Below, one piece after another: positions 33,490 to 45,622 of a stretch of 64,000 nt of DNA. Numbering within the stretch: the first letter of the stretch is position 1; each line of letters starts with the position of its first letter. This DNA is from Cystobasidiopsis lactophilus (Eukaryota > Basidiomycota > Agaricostilbomycetes > Agaricostilbales > Chionosphaeraceae): assembly GCA_001599975.1 (NCBI GenBank), contig BCIO01000006.1, positions 553,587 to 617,586 on the forward strand, in the 5' to 3' direction. The notes under the pieces were generated by a model. The model was not told the DNA's origin and made no database searches. It worked only from the letters and a program-made list of their open reading frames with translations. A program made the position numbers and the translations under genes.

Positions 33490-35149
33490 ATGGCCTTTAG
33501 GGATTCAGAAAAAGGAGACCCTGATTCGACGCCGTCCTCGAGCCCACAAATCTCCCTGCCGTTTCGAGGTCCAGGACGAGACTTTGCGCATCCAAGGCCG
33601 ACCACGACAGACAGCGCAGTCACTCTGAAACGCGTCGGTCTCGTAGCCTTGAGCCTCTTCGTTCTCTTTCTGTGCTGGAAAGCAATCCCCGTTGGACGCG
33701 AATTGCCTTCGCAATCTCGACTTTCCCTCAATCTGCCTCCTTCCGCGCCGGCAACCTCGTATTGGGACGGCCTGCTTTCGCAAGAGCACTATGTCACAAT
33801 ACTAGGGAACCAGCCGTATGCAGGAATGAGTACGTCAGCCTTCCTCGGGGCAGAGCTTTTGCTCAAGCGCTTTCCGTGCGCAGCGAACCAACTTTGGGGA
33901 ATTTTCAATCTCGTCAACTTGGCTAAGATGTCAGAGCGTATTGCCATACTGTCAGTCGATCCAGTTGCTAGGTCATTGTGGCCACCTAATCGTTAGGGAC
34001 AGTCCCAACTTTTACGCCACGCACGGCGAGGGAGAACCCGCGCTGGTCGGGCGGTACTTCAATTTGGACCGGTTTTCGACAGAGGCAAATGTTCAAGTCG
34101 TTGAGTGGCAAAACGTCAAACCGGTGTCATTGGGTTCTGTTCAACTGGAACCGATCTCGTGCTACAACAAGCAATGGCAGCCCGCTCCGACCCAATTGCC
34201 CCGCTTTGGGCTACAACAGGAGGTCCAACCACTGCCTCAAGAGATTTCGTGGACGTGGCAGGGCTTGCTGGAGTTGGCGGCTTTGGAAAAGCATCGCTAC
34301 AGGCAAAGTCGTAACACCAGGAGTGATTTACTGTGCCTAGGTGCGTTGTCTTGTTTGAAAGCGCCTTTGCCTTGATTGACGCTTGGATCGCGGTACCAGG
34401 AAACGAGCTGTTCTCCATGCCTTCAGTATCCGCCGACGCCGCAATTGGGGACTTTCTTCCGCAGGACCCTGTTGTCCAAACGATCTTACCTCGCTTTCAC
34501 TTTTCACATCTTGTGGACTCTGCGGCTTCGCAAATACGCAAAACACTGCTTGGTCCACTCGCGAACCGACCTTACATTGGCGTTCACATCCGCCGCGGCG
34601 ACTTCAGCGAATGGGGTCTGATCCATGCCAACGATGTCAGCGGTTTTCAACAAGCCGTTGACGAGGTTCAGAACGCTTTGTTGCTTCAACATGGGCAAGC
34701 CTACGCCGATTTGCCGGTTCTGGTTGCTACGGACAGCAGCGAAGACCACATTCTTCAGGCTATAGATCGAGCCGGCTGGTCTCTGCTCGATCACGCCCAA
34801 CTGAACACAGCAGAGCTCTACAGCGACTTGTGGATGTCATCTAGTAGGCCAAATGATCGATGCACTGTGTGTTTGACCTCACGCGACAATACCAGTTGTC
34901 GATTCAGCTCTCCTGGGCGGAGCGGCCGGCTTTGTTGGGTAACTGAACTTTGATTGTCTTCAACCATCGCTCTATTCTGATTTCTTCTCTGGCGCAGGAC
35001 GGACCGGAGCACTTTCACCCATCTCGCTGCGCGCCGAGTGGAAGCCTGGCAAAACGGGCCAACGCGGATTGTCAAGGGATGAGGAGCTTTGGGCATCGGC
35101 TTGCGATCATATCATTATTCTGTTCGTGCTGAGAATGCCCCACTTGTAA
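33490..35149 (+). CDS. O-fucosyltransferase-like protein, type II membrane
   Basis: The ATG at 33490 starts a tail of about 45 residues, then a membrane helix (VGLVALSLFVLFLCWKAI). The first luminal exon contains NQPYAGMSTSAFLGAELLL. The signature is PYIGVHIRRGDFSEWG, the HxRRGDF motif that binds GDP-fucose in O-FucT (PF10250) proteins, followed by LPVLVATDSSEDHILQAI. The last exon ends CDHIIILFVLRMPHL. Several introns are needed; those around 33955-34010, 34340 and 34800-35000 are not fixed. Fits the GDP-fucose transporter-like gene at 54322. Protein O-fucosylation or polysaccharide fucosylation are both possible. Ends 84 bases before the ATM1 start on the same strand. Confidence 0.75.
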
Positions 35150-35233
35150 ACATTTGGCATCGCGTGCGAGAGCGGGCGCAAGCTGGCAGCTGGCCGCCCG
35201 TTTTCTTTCTCGGTTGACCGACCGTGTCAACCA

Positions 35234-37897
35234 ATGCTGCGTTTTTCAATACGTGGCACCGCTGCCAGACTGGACAGGCGGAGAGTCTGCTCGCCCTTGA
35301 AAGCGGTCGCCTCGCCCTTCTTGCTTCAATGCACCTGCTTGACCAATCAGGCGGATTGGGCCCAGCGCAGACCATCCAGCCTCCGATTCCATGCCTCCAT
35401 TGCACCGACCGTGCCAAGTACGGAAGGAGGGGGGCCAAGACATCCGGAGCGCGAAGAGGAGAAGGCTGCCCAAGCGGCCGCCGCGGCCGCCTCGTCTTTG
35501 GAGCCTAAAGAGCTGGATAACAAGTCCCAGCGGCAGCGAGACATTGAGATCATCAAGCAGCTGTTGCCCAATATCTGGCCGAAGGGAGACCGCTCGACCA
35601 AGGCCCGCGTCGTTGTCGCTATGTCGCTGCTCGTTGCCGGCAAGCTCCTCAATGTCCAAGTGCCCTTTTATTTCAAGAGTGTGGTCGATACCCTCAACAT
35701 CCCAATGGCCGAATTGTCGACTGAGCAAACAGTGTGGACCATTGCTGGCACTGCTATCGTGGGCTGTTAGTGATTTTACCATCGAGGCCGACTCATTGAC
35801 TTTCGCTGACCGTTTTGTAGATGGACTGGCCCGCATCTGCTCCACCCTATTTGGCGAACTGAGGAACGCCGTCTTTGCCAACGTAGCTCAAGGGGCCATC
35901 CGGCGAGTCGCCCGCAATGTGTTTTCTCACCTGCTTCGGCTGGATCTGGGCTTCCACCTCACCCGTCAAACCGGAGGCCTGACCCGGGCGATGGATCGTG
36001 GCTCTAAGTGTGTCTTATGAACTCACGGCATGAACAGCGCTTAGCCGCAAACCTACAGAGGCATTTCGTTTCTGCTCACCTCTATCGTCTTCCATGTGGT
36101 GCCCACGGCGTTGGAGATGTCCATGGTCTGCGGAATCCTCGTCAGTGTGAAGCTTTTTGATAATCAGGCATACGGCTTACCGAATACGCCCAGAGCTATC
36201 AATTTGGCTGGAGCTTTGCAACCCTAACCATTGCCACGATGGCTGCATACACATGGTTCACAGTCAAGACGACGGCCTGGCGCACAAAGTTCAGACGTCA
36301 AGCCAACAAAGCGGACAACAACGCTGCTACAGTGTCTGTCGACTCTCTCATCAACTATGAGGCTGTCAAGGTAGCGGAGTTGTGTGCTCTCGAACCAAAG
36401 CCCGGCCTGATGTTTAAATAACAGTACTTCAACAACGAGGCGCACCAGGTCAAGCAATACGACAAGGCCCTGTCTGTGTACGAGAAAGCGTCGGTCAAGA
36501 TTGCCACTTCGCTGTCTTTCCTTAACTCTGGCCAAAATATCATCTTTTCCGGCGCCTTGACGATGATGATGTTCTTGGCGGCCCAGGGCGTCCGGAACGG
36601 TACCATGACTGTAGGAGATCTCGTCATGGTCAACCAACTGGTCTTTCAGTTGAGCTTGCCGCTCAACTTTCTTGGTGCGCCGCCAGCTGAGTATTAATCG
36701 GCTGCGTCTTTTGACTAATATTGTGAAAGGCACGGTATACCGCGAGCTGCGGCAGAGTTTAATCGACATGGACGTTTTGTTTGGGCTGCAAAACACCAGC
36801 CAAAAGATCGTGGTAGGGCTCGGATCGCGGGCGGCGCTTGGGTAAAGCTGACTTCTCGGCTCACAGTCGCCCCCATCTGCACCGGCACTCTCCGTGGCTG
36901 GAGGAGAAATCGTTTTCAAGAACGTTTCGTTTGCTTACAACCCCGGAAGACCCATTTTGAGGGATGTCAGCTTCACCATTCCGGCGGGACAAAAAGTTGC
37001 CATCGTTGGCCCCTCTGGCTGCGGCAAATCTACCATCCTTAGGCTCCTCTTTCGATTTTATGACTCGACCTCCGGCTCCATAAGCATCGACGGCCAGAAT
37101 ATCTGCGGCGTACAGCTGGACAGTTTGCGCAAAGCGATCGGCGTCGTCCCCCAAGACACGCCTTTGTTCCATTCCAGCGTTATAGACAACATTAGATATG
37201 GTAATCTTGAAGCTTCAGACGAAGAAGTGAAGCAAGCTGCTCGACAGGCACAAGTGTATGACACCATCGAGCGGCTTCCGGAGAAGTGGGATGCCCAAGT
37301 CGGGGAGCGAGGGTGGGTCGCTTGCAGCTTCCAAGCCTGAACTCCCGTGGCTCACGTCCTAGCGTTACAGGATGATGCTAAGCGGTGGCGAGAAGCAACG
37401 GCTTGCGGTAGCCCGACTGCTGCTGAAGGATTCGCCCATCTTGTTCTTCGACGAAGCGGTGCGCCACTGCCATTGACCTCTAGACATCAAGCTGATCCAT
37501 CACACACTCAGACCTCTGCGCTGGACACCTATACCGAAACCGAGCTCATGCGAAACATAAACTCCAGCCTGCTGTCGAAGAAGCGAACGAGCGTGTTCAT
37601 TGCGCACCGGCTGAAGACTATTGCTGACGCAGGTGGGCCGACCGCCTTAAGTCATTCAAAGTGTCCGCTCAACATCTTGTCAGACTTAATCATTGTTCTC
37701 TCGGATGGCTTTGTCGCTGAAAAGGGCACACATCCTGAGCTGTTGGCCAACAAAAGCGTGTACGCGCAACGTGAGTGGTCTCCCAGAATTCCCGCCTGGG
37801 CTCGGTGCTCACTCGAATGTTAGTATGGGAGGCTCAGCAGAGGACAGACATCGAGTCGGCGGAGGAACGGAGGGAGGGCAAACCTCATGTGGCATAG
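35234..37897 (+). CDS. ATM1: Mitochondrial ABC half-transporter ATM1
   Basis: Inner-membrane exporter that links mitochondrial Fe-S synthesis to cytosolic Fe-S assembly. The N-terminus [17 protein letters not shown] is a matrix-targeting leader. The membrane domain has the ATM1 pattern ([62 protein letters not shown]). The nucleotide-binding domain has Walker [11 protein letters not shown]-loop VVPQDTPLF, signature [13 protein letters not shown], Walker B IL/FFDEA, TSALD-type D-loop and the H-loop FIAHRLKTI. About eight short introns. Length is normal. The stop at 37897 lies only 47 bases before the ALG8 start. The last exon ([11 protein letters not shown]...) was chosen because WEAQ is the usual end of the family. 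Confidence 0.93.
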
Positions 37898-37944
37898 AGT
37901 CGTCCGAGGCGGCAGCGTGCGTGCAGGTTGCTCTCGCCCTTCCA

Positions 37945-39912
37945 ATGAATAAGCGCCAATGGCAGCTGCTTGCCCTTTCCACCAGTCTCAAAGTTCTCTT
38001 GTGGCCAGCCTATAGATCCACGGACTTTGATGTTCACAGGAACTGGCTCCGCATCACAGCCACCCGACCTCTGAGCCTCTGGTATTTTGACGAGCTGTCA
38101 GAATGGACGCTAGACTATCCGCCCTTCTTTGCCTACTTTGAGAAGCTTTTGTCGCTCTCTGCGGGTGTCATGGACCCCAGCATTGCGTCGACAGAGCCAG
38201 TAACGTGGGCCGCCATCGTCTTCCAGCGGGCTTCTGTTGGCGCGTCTGAGCTGGTTTTCTTCTATGGCTTGGACCAGTCAGTGCACTTTGGTATTGATTG
38301 GGAGATCTTGAGATCTTCTGATGTCCTTCGCAGAGTGCTAGGCGGCATGTATCCGAAACAATCGACGGCGGCAATGTTGCTGCTGGCGGCCCTCTTCATG
38401 CACCCCGCCCTCATCATTGTGGACCACATTCACTTCCAATATAACGCCATGCTTTTCGGCATTTTGTGCCTGTCATTCCACGCCGCGCAGCGAGTAGGTT
38501 CACTTCACAAAATCTTGTGCCATCAATGCAAGGCATTCTGACCCCAGGGCTCAGGAGCGCTATCGCGAATGTGCGATTTGGTTTGCCATCCTCCTCAACT
38601 TCAAGCACCTTTTCGTGTACATTGCTCCACCTTTTGGAGCCTACCTCTTTCAAAATTTTTGTGTGCCCCAAGGTGCGTAACTAGCGACCAAAGTTGCCTT
38701 CAGCACAACGTCCGCTCACGGCTATTTTGAAATCCAGGGACCGTCAAGATCGACCACTTTATCCAGCTCGCGTTCCTAGCAGCAGCAACATGCGCCTGCT
38801 CCTTTGGTCCTTTCTTGCTGGCGTCTGGACCCGCTGGCCTCAAGCAAATTTTCTTGCGGCTGTTCCCTTTCCAACGAGGATTGAATCACGCGTACTGGGC
38901 GTCGAACTTCTGGGCAGCGTACACCGCGGTGGACCGGCTGCTGATGAAAGGTGCGAGCGCAGCCTTTTTCAAAAGAAGCTCTAGCCCGTCCTGATTGCGA
39001 ACGACAGCTGTGGCACGCGGCGGCAGGGTTGTTGTACCGGAGGCACTGCTATCCGCATCGAAGGGTTTAATTGGCGACACAGTCTTTGGAGTGCTGCCAC
39101 CCGTTACACCAGCCACCTGCTTCGCTTTGGCGCTTTCGATGAACGCCGTACGTGATTCTTCACCTGTGATTGCTCTCAAAGTTTGGTCGTTCTTTCACTT
39201 ACAGTGGGTCTAGTTGATTGTGACCCGCCTGTGGTGGAGCCCTCGATCGTTCACAAAGTTTTTGGAGGCCATCACGCTGTCTGGCTATGCGTCTTTCCTT
39301 TTCGGTTGGCATGTCCACGAGAAAGGTATAACCCCTTTAGATTCGCAACGGAAAGCATGTGAGCTGAGATCTTGCACTGACCAGCCGCCTTGTTGTTCCT
39401 GCTCCCGCTCAGGTGCGCATTGTCCGAAACGCCGCCTTATATTTCACTCAGCTGGACCCAGTCTTGTGGCCTTGAAGAAACAGTCACTGTTCCGAACCTT
39501 CCTTCTTGCCACCATTACATCGACCTATGCCTTGTTGCCTCTCTTGATCCATCCCGACGAGCAAGCCTTCGTTCTGGCCTACTTCGCTTTGTGGACGGCG
39601 TCGGTCGGATGCTTGTTCTCTGCTCTGCTATTCAGGTAAGCACAGCGCTCCCAAGCACCTTCGACAGACTGCGTCTCAAAGACTCGCAGGTGGGAAAAGT
39701 CAGAGCGCCGGTTCGGCGCCATCGAAGCAGCGGAAACTTCCTACGTGGTCGGCTTCGTTTTGCTGTTGCTAACGACCCACGTTGCTTCGCCTTTGGCTTT
39801 GTCCCGGAGCGGGCGCTATGAATTCCTGCCGCTGATGTTGACGAGTACATATTGCTCGATCGGGACGATGTGGACCTTTATCAAAGTGGCGTGGGATTAC
39901 ATGCAATTATGA
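37945..39912 (+). CDS. ALG8: ER alpha-1,3-glucosyltransferase ALG8
   Basis: Adds the second glucose to the dolichol-linked N-glycan precursor, using dolichyl-phosphate glucose in the ER lumen. The start [11 protein letters not shown] leads straight into the first helix and the family signature [14 protein letters not shown], then [21 protein letters not shown], which separates ALG8 from ALG6. Later [38 protein letters not shown] and [14 protein letters not shown] are typical of GT57. Multiple membrane helices follow to [13 protein letters not shown] at the stop. At least five short introns interrupt it. Converges on the SET9-like gene. The promoter has to lie in ATM1 coding sequence or the transcript is shared. 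Confidence 0.92.
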
Positions 39913-40093
39913 TAGCCCGGCTGACAGCTGGGCAAATGCCAGAAGAATGTTACAAGAAAGACCAGTGGCAGGAGGCATCCTCGGTAGGGCAATAGCGCGA
40001 CCGTCGTTCGACGTGCAAAAAATTGCGGTATCTTGATGGATAGAGTAGGTGCAAGGGCAGACGGGCGTGATGACAAAATGCGGAGACAAAAAG

Positions 40094-43000
40094 TCAAATG
40101 AGGTCGTATAGCGGATGGAGGATTCCCGGCTGAGGTTGGTTGTAGGGCGCAGGAGGGTACCATTGAGAAATGGAGCCCAAAGCCTGAGTGGCATCTGCCC
40201 GCGGCGAGGGCGTCCTGTGCGGGGACCCAGCGGCGTACTGCTTGGATCGAGCAGAAGTCTTCTTTGACTTTGCGCTTGGGTACACGTGTTCGCGCGCCTT
40301 CGGCAAAGGTTGTGCTTCCACTTTGCGGCCGACCTTGAGGGCCGCCTGCTGCACGGCGATCTTTTGGAGCCCGGTTGAGCCAGAGGCATAGCATGAAAAG
40401 TGGGAACACGTTACCTCGTCGGCAGCGGTCCTACGGCCTTTTCTGACGACCCAGAGATTCCTGTACTGGCTCCATTGCTCCCTGAAGAAACAGTGAGCGC
40501 CAGACCAAGCGAGTCAGGTGGTTTTGCGTACTCATCGTCTGATTTGTTGAGATTGTAGTCCTGGTTGCGACAAGATTTCCTTGAGCCAAAGAATTCAATA
40601 TCAAAACAGTGAGCTGCTTACTTTGGGGTCAGCATCTGCGCGCTTTTTGTTAGAACTCTGTTGCTGACTAAAAGACAATTTACTCACACTCGGGAACGCG
40701 AGGAGCGGGCCCTCGAGTGCTGCTGCGAAGAGACTTCTCTTGCACTGCAGTCTGCTCCAAGGACATGCGAGGCTTCTTTCGCTTGGGTGTCCTTCCATCT
40801 TCCTCCGCTTTCCTCTTGTGACTCTTGCTCAGCGAAGCAGAATGCAAGGAGGGCACCGGGGCTGAATGGCGACGATTGGGAATGGATCCTTTCTTTGAAC
40901 GCTTGCGCTTCCGGTCTTCGTCCTCTTCCGTATCGGCGTCAGAGCCATCCTTTCGCTCCCGTTTCACCTTGAGCTTTGTGGGGCTGTGCCGGTTCTTCGA
41001 AGACGCGGGGTTTTTAAGCGAGTTGGGCTTCGCGAGGACCTTGGGGGCGGCAGGTTCAGACGCCCGTTGCTCGCGTAGCTTAGCCAAAGACGCAGCGCCA
41101 TCCTCGGTGACTTTGTCGGCCTGGCCTTGAATGACTGCTCGAAATCTATTGTCGTTCCATTCGGCGTAACCGTAGACCGCCAGAGTTTGTTTGGCGATTT
41201 CCATCTTGCTCGGTTGGGGTACGTATCCTAGCTCCTTCCTTTGTCCCCGAGTCAGCCTACCCTCCGTGAGGTCGGGTTCTGGTACCTCCCAAAGGTTAAA
41301 GTCGAGAAGCTCGGGTGGGCACCATGCCCACGCTAGTGGTGAAGCCGGCTCTTAGTAAATGCAGGGATTGGACATCTTGATTCGATAAACTTACTGGGAC
41401 GGAGTGCAGGTACGCCACTTTGGCGGCGAGCCATCGTGTACTTGATGTCGACGATATCTTCTTCCTCGTCCGATCCATCCGAATCCTCGGACGAGGAGTC
41501 AGAATCGGAGTCAAAACCTCGATCGGCGAACCACTCGATGGGTTCAACCAAGTGCTTGGGAAGTTGGATTGGCGGGTCGGCATCACCGGCCCTTCGTCTC
41601 CGCTTGGTCTCGCTAATCAGGGGAATCGAAGGGGCCTGTCCAGTGAACGCGCCCTTTCCGTGGCTGCACACAATACAGCGTTAGGAGGAAAGTCACAGGA
41701 CGAGCAAAGGAGACAGACCGTTCGCAAGTCAAGCACATGCATGACGCGTTTTCGTCGTCAAAGTAGTCTTCGCCGTAGAAGGAGCAGATCTCCTGCCAAG
41801 CGAAACGATCAGAAGAACAACTTGACATGACGATTAAATCGACGCGCACCTGTCCCCTGTGGATTGGCCGAATGACTTTGAAGCCAATGTTCTTGCCCTG
41901 CCGGACCATTTGAACGTTGGGCTCGCAATCGTGCTGCAAGGGCCCGAGTAAAACTAACGGCAGAGAGCAAGGTCAACTGGGTGCTCACGTTGCAGAAGCG
42001 CGCGGGACCCAGGAAGAGCTGAAAGACCTTGCGGATGGGGTTGAGCAGAACGCTGAAGTCGCTTTGGACGCCATTTCGTTCTTCGCGTAGGCTCTCATCT
42101 TGCTCCGCGGTCAAGTCGGCCAAGTTGCCTTGAAGTAGGTTCAGGAAGGTGCCCGGTTCGAGCTTTTTGGTCGCGCGCAAGGCGAGGTCGAGAACTGCCG
42201 CCGGACCTGGGGCCTCTTCGGTGACTTCGATAGTTGGGGCGACAGGAGCGTCGACATTTGGTGCAGAAGGAGGCACGGACGCTTCCAATTCGATCTGGAC
42301 GATGCCTGCGGCAACGACATCTTGGGCAACAGCGATGCTATCCTCGGGAACCAATCCATCGGCTGAAAGGTCGAACGTTAATGGGTCGTCAATGGCGGCC
42401 GGCGTTTCTGGAATAGTCTCTCCAGATAATTCGAGCTGAGGCGGGGCAAACAGCTGCAAGCTGTGCGCAAGGTTGCTCGGAGGGAGATCCATTGTCTCGT
42501 GGCCGACAGAATCTGGGATCGTTTCGCCGGAGACGCTTTCCATCGAGACATCATGATAGTCAGCTTCATCGTGGGCATTGAGAATTTCCGGATAGTCGCC
42601 GGAGCTCGACGCGAGCGGCAAATCGGTGGGGAGGGCGAGGTCGGCAATCGCCAAGACTGGTTTGGGCGACATGATATCGCGGTCTGTACGGGGAGTCGCA
42701 GCCTCAGATGTGGCCGTGGACACGACCGAGCGACTGCCGCTGGCGCTCGAGGCGTAGAAAGTTGGTGTGCGATCTTCAACTTTTGGCCCTTTGGCGTTCC
42801 CGATCGCCACGGCAGGCAAGTAGCGAACAGTCTCGACGACTTCAAAGCCAGTGTTGGGGAGAAAAATCGAAAGATAGCGCCTGAGGTGCCTGTCGAAGGG
42901 AAGTCGGCCGTCAGCACTGGTCTGTGGCACACCATTCGCAAAGCCACGTACTCTTCGAACGCCTTCTCGCCTTTTGCGTCGGTCGCCGCAATGTAGGTTT

Positions 43001-43681
43001 TGTATACATCGAGTCTGGCGTGCGCCCAAGTCTTGGTCAGAGGCTATCAGCAGCCGCGAAGGCGAACTTGAACGAACTCCTGGAACTTTTTGACGGCCTT
43101 TCGAAGCGCTTTGCGCTGTCGACTCTGATCCTTGCGGTTGCGGGAGTTTTGGAGCTGGGGTATAGTCAGTGAAGGGCTCTTGGTCAGCTAAGAAAAGTGC
43201 CGCACCGAATTGACGATGCAGGCGATTTCCTCGTCCTCCGCCGCAGTCGTCGGCTGCATGCTCGTGTTAGCTTGGCACCAGCAGGGGCAGAAAGCGAGCC
43301 AGTCCCACCACGCGTTTGAAGTCGGCGTTGATCTTGCGGCAAATCCGGCTTTCGCCTGAGAACAGGATGCGGTCCACAAACAGGTCGCTGTTGATGTTTT
43401 GGGTGGATCAGCTCCGTCCTTCAGCAATAGGGCGCCGATATAACCAAAACACACCTGAGAAAATCGTCGTCCCTGCTGGGTCGCGGGAGGCCCTGCGTGG
43501 CTGGCTTAGGCGGCTTTGCTAGCCGCGAATGCTTGACTTCGACGGGCTCGGGAACGGCAGGCTGCATCAGCGACGTTTCTGCTGGCTCTTCAGGTTCAAA
43601 GTCGAATGCACCAAAGTCTGAAGGAGCGGATAGAGCTGCCGGCGAGGCCGCAGCGTCGAGCAATAGCGACTTCACGTCCAT
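40094..43681 (-). CDS. SET9: SET-domain histone methyltransferase, SET9/SUV4-20-like
   Basis: Probable histone H4 Lys20 methyltransferase. From the ATG at 43681 a short acidic tail leads to the helical N-region (DLFVDRILF, DEEIACIVNSV) and LRRYLSIFLPNTGFEVVETVRY, the start of the SUV4-20 SET region. The second half is FLGPARFCNHDCEPNVQMV, FKVIRPIHRGQEICSFYGEDYF and the post-SET cysteines SCMCLTCER. Between the halves lies an open, Ser/Asp/Pro-rich insertion of about 200 residues (about 42205-42820). After the SET domain comes a disordered, Lys/Arg-rich tail with nuclear-localisation patches (RKRKRSKKG, KRKAEEDGRTPKRKK). A stop at 40680 is possible; coding-like sequence continues to 40094, so that limit is approximate. 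Confidence 0.8.
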
Positions 43682-43924
43682 TGTCGCTATTGTTTGGCGC
43701 CAACCTCAAAACCGGCCGACACACAATAGCACCGTCTTTCACGTCCGCCACGACACTTGCCTACTCGAACGCCTTGTTGTGACTGGCGAACTGGTGAAAA
43801 GAGACAGGCGTCGCTGTGGGGAGCAGAACGAACTTTATAGGCAAAAGCGACGTGCAACGGTCGCCGAAGCTGTGCACTACTTCTGGGTCCGGTGTCATTG
43901 CAATGGTACATTCCACGGGAACCT

Positions 43925-45020
43925 TTAAGCTGCACTCTCGTGATACAACAAGTCGAGTGTATTGAGCCAAAGCTGGACTTTCTCCAAATTAACCTGATGT
44001 GTGAGAAACTGTCAGTCCAGTCCTGGTACTCTCGAGCAGAAAGGCGGACGTACTTGTAGTCCATAGTGGGTCCCGTCAAAGCTACACGCGTTGTACGTTG
44101 TCGCAAAGAAGTCGAAGATTGACGGCGGGCTTTCGACGTCTAGCCCCGTTTGCGCGCGCTCCATGGCTTCGTTGAAGGCCTTGGCGGCTTCGCCGCCTTG
44201 CGGCCTTGCGCAGGAAGATATTCTGGCGGCTTGTTGATGCCCGGCGAGTGGTGGGCGAATCAGTGATTGATGGGCGGCGGAGACGGGTTGCGGCCCAGCA
44301 GGGTGTTGAAGGGGAGCACAGCCTGAACAGTGGCGTCCACGTCAAAGTTCCAATGAATGCCATGCGAATTGGACGACGACTGGCGAGTAAATCCGCTTGT
44401 TGTCGGGCAACTCGCGCGTTTGCCAATCTTGAAATCTTGGTAGGCAAAGCGCAACCTGCGGCACATAGTATTGGCGCTCACTTGGTCGAATACGGAGGCT
44501 CACCTCTGATAAGGGCTGTCGTCATCAGTAATGACCTTGGTCCAGAGCGCCCCGGTGCACATGTACTCTGCGGACTCTTGGGAATCAAGCAGCGACTCGG
44601 TCCGGCAAGTGGACGTCTCTTCAAACATGTCCTCGCCCGAGCATCTCTCATCTAGCCCCTTGACTGCACCGTCCGATCGGTTCCGCAACAAGATGAAGAG
44701 GGCGTTAACAAAATGCCGGACGAGGGACTCGCCATAGCGCAGGACCCCACCGAACGACCCCAAGAGATCGCATGCCTCTGCTTGAGAGTACACGTGGAGA
44801 TTGTTGCACTCGGGCATATCGAACGAGAATACAAAGGTCGAGAACTCGAAGTCGCTGGAGTTGGCCAAAGGGAACATGGACGCGCCGTCAGGTCGAACCT
44901 GGGCATGGTGAGCGGCAGCCAATAGGCTCGACGAAGAGCAGTTCGAACGGGGCGGCGTGAGTCGCCTGGGCCCAGCCAGATGCCTTGGTGCCCGAGAAGG
45001 AGGAGGAGCAGAACCGCCAT
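43925..45020 (-). CDS. Secreted SGNH-like protein with GES instead of GDS
   Basis: Start ATG at 45020 gives a signal peptide (MAVLLLLLLGHQGIWLG). A 50-nt intron then joins to VRPDGASMFPLANSSDFEF. The core reads CNNLHVYSQAEACDLL, then GGVLRYGESLVRHFVNALF, which is the SGNH block I position but with Glu in place of the usual Asp of GDS. NSHGIHWNFDVDATVQ follows, and the C-terminus has SFDGTHYGLQVN, where D-x-x-H supplies the catalytic Asp/His. At least three introns; the one between 44100 and 44280 shifts frame and is not fixed. No second membrane helix, so probably secreted or wall-bound. The fold call rests on motif order, not on overall similarity. Divergent from LYC1. Confidence 0.65.
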
Positions 45021-45622
45021 CTTGGGCCACCGTTTGCTGCTGTGGCGGCGACATGCTCTGAGACTATAGCACTGTAGCCACCAAGGCGCCCAGCAGGCAC
45101 AATGAACCTGCCCAAAGCGCGTTGTAGATCTGGTGCAACAGCAGCTCTTTTGCTCACGAGCAAGCCCACCCATGTTATGGGGTTTATCGAAAACCTACCC
45201 ATTGTGGACGGTGGGTTAATGGCCCCAGAGGCCAGTGCGATTCATCGGCCCATGTAGCAAGCGACGCTGGCTGCTCTGCAGCAGACCCAACAAGGACGTA
45301 TTACATTTGACTTTGGCGTCAGAGATCAAGATCTGACAAACGGCGGTCGAAGCGCAGCAAGGGATTCTAGACAAGTGGGCGCGAGTTGAAGCGCCAGCAG
45401 AAAAAGATTTGCTCAGCTGGAATTCTTTAACTGCCGGGATCGAGAGCGGGTTGACCGTAGCGGGCGCGCCGGCAAGCCAGTGTCCTCCCCCATCTTTTGA
45501 GGATCTGTGGGATTGGGCGATTGCCATGATAGATGATAGCATACAAATGTAACATGTAGCACCTTGAGCAGACGAGCAGGGCAGAAGGCACCTGAAGTGG
45601 CGAACAACGAGGGCTAAGCATT
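45021..45622. promoter_or_regulatory. Divergent promoter, secreted SGNH gene / LYC1
   Basis: About 600 bases between start codons. No long coding-like frame and no distinct element. Short frames on the minus strand (45216-45542 and others) lack any family feature. Confidence 0.4.

Noticed and set aside
39897-40409. 170-codon minus-strand frame with hydrophobic end
   Set aside because: Overlaps the ALG8 stop; the alternative frame 40094-40354 fits better as the SET9-like C-tail.
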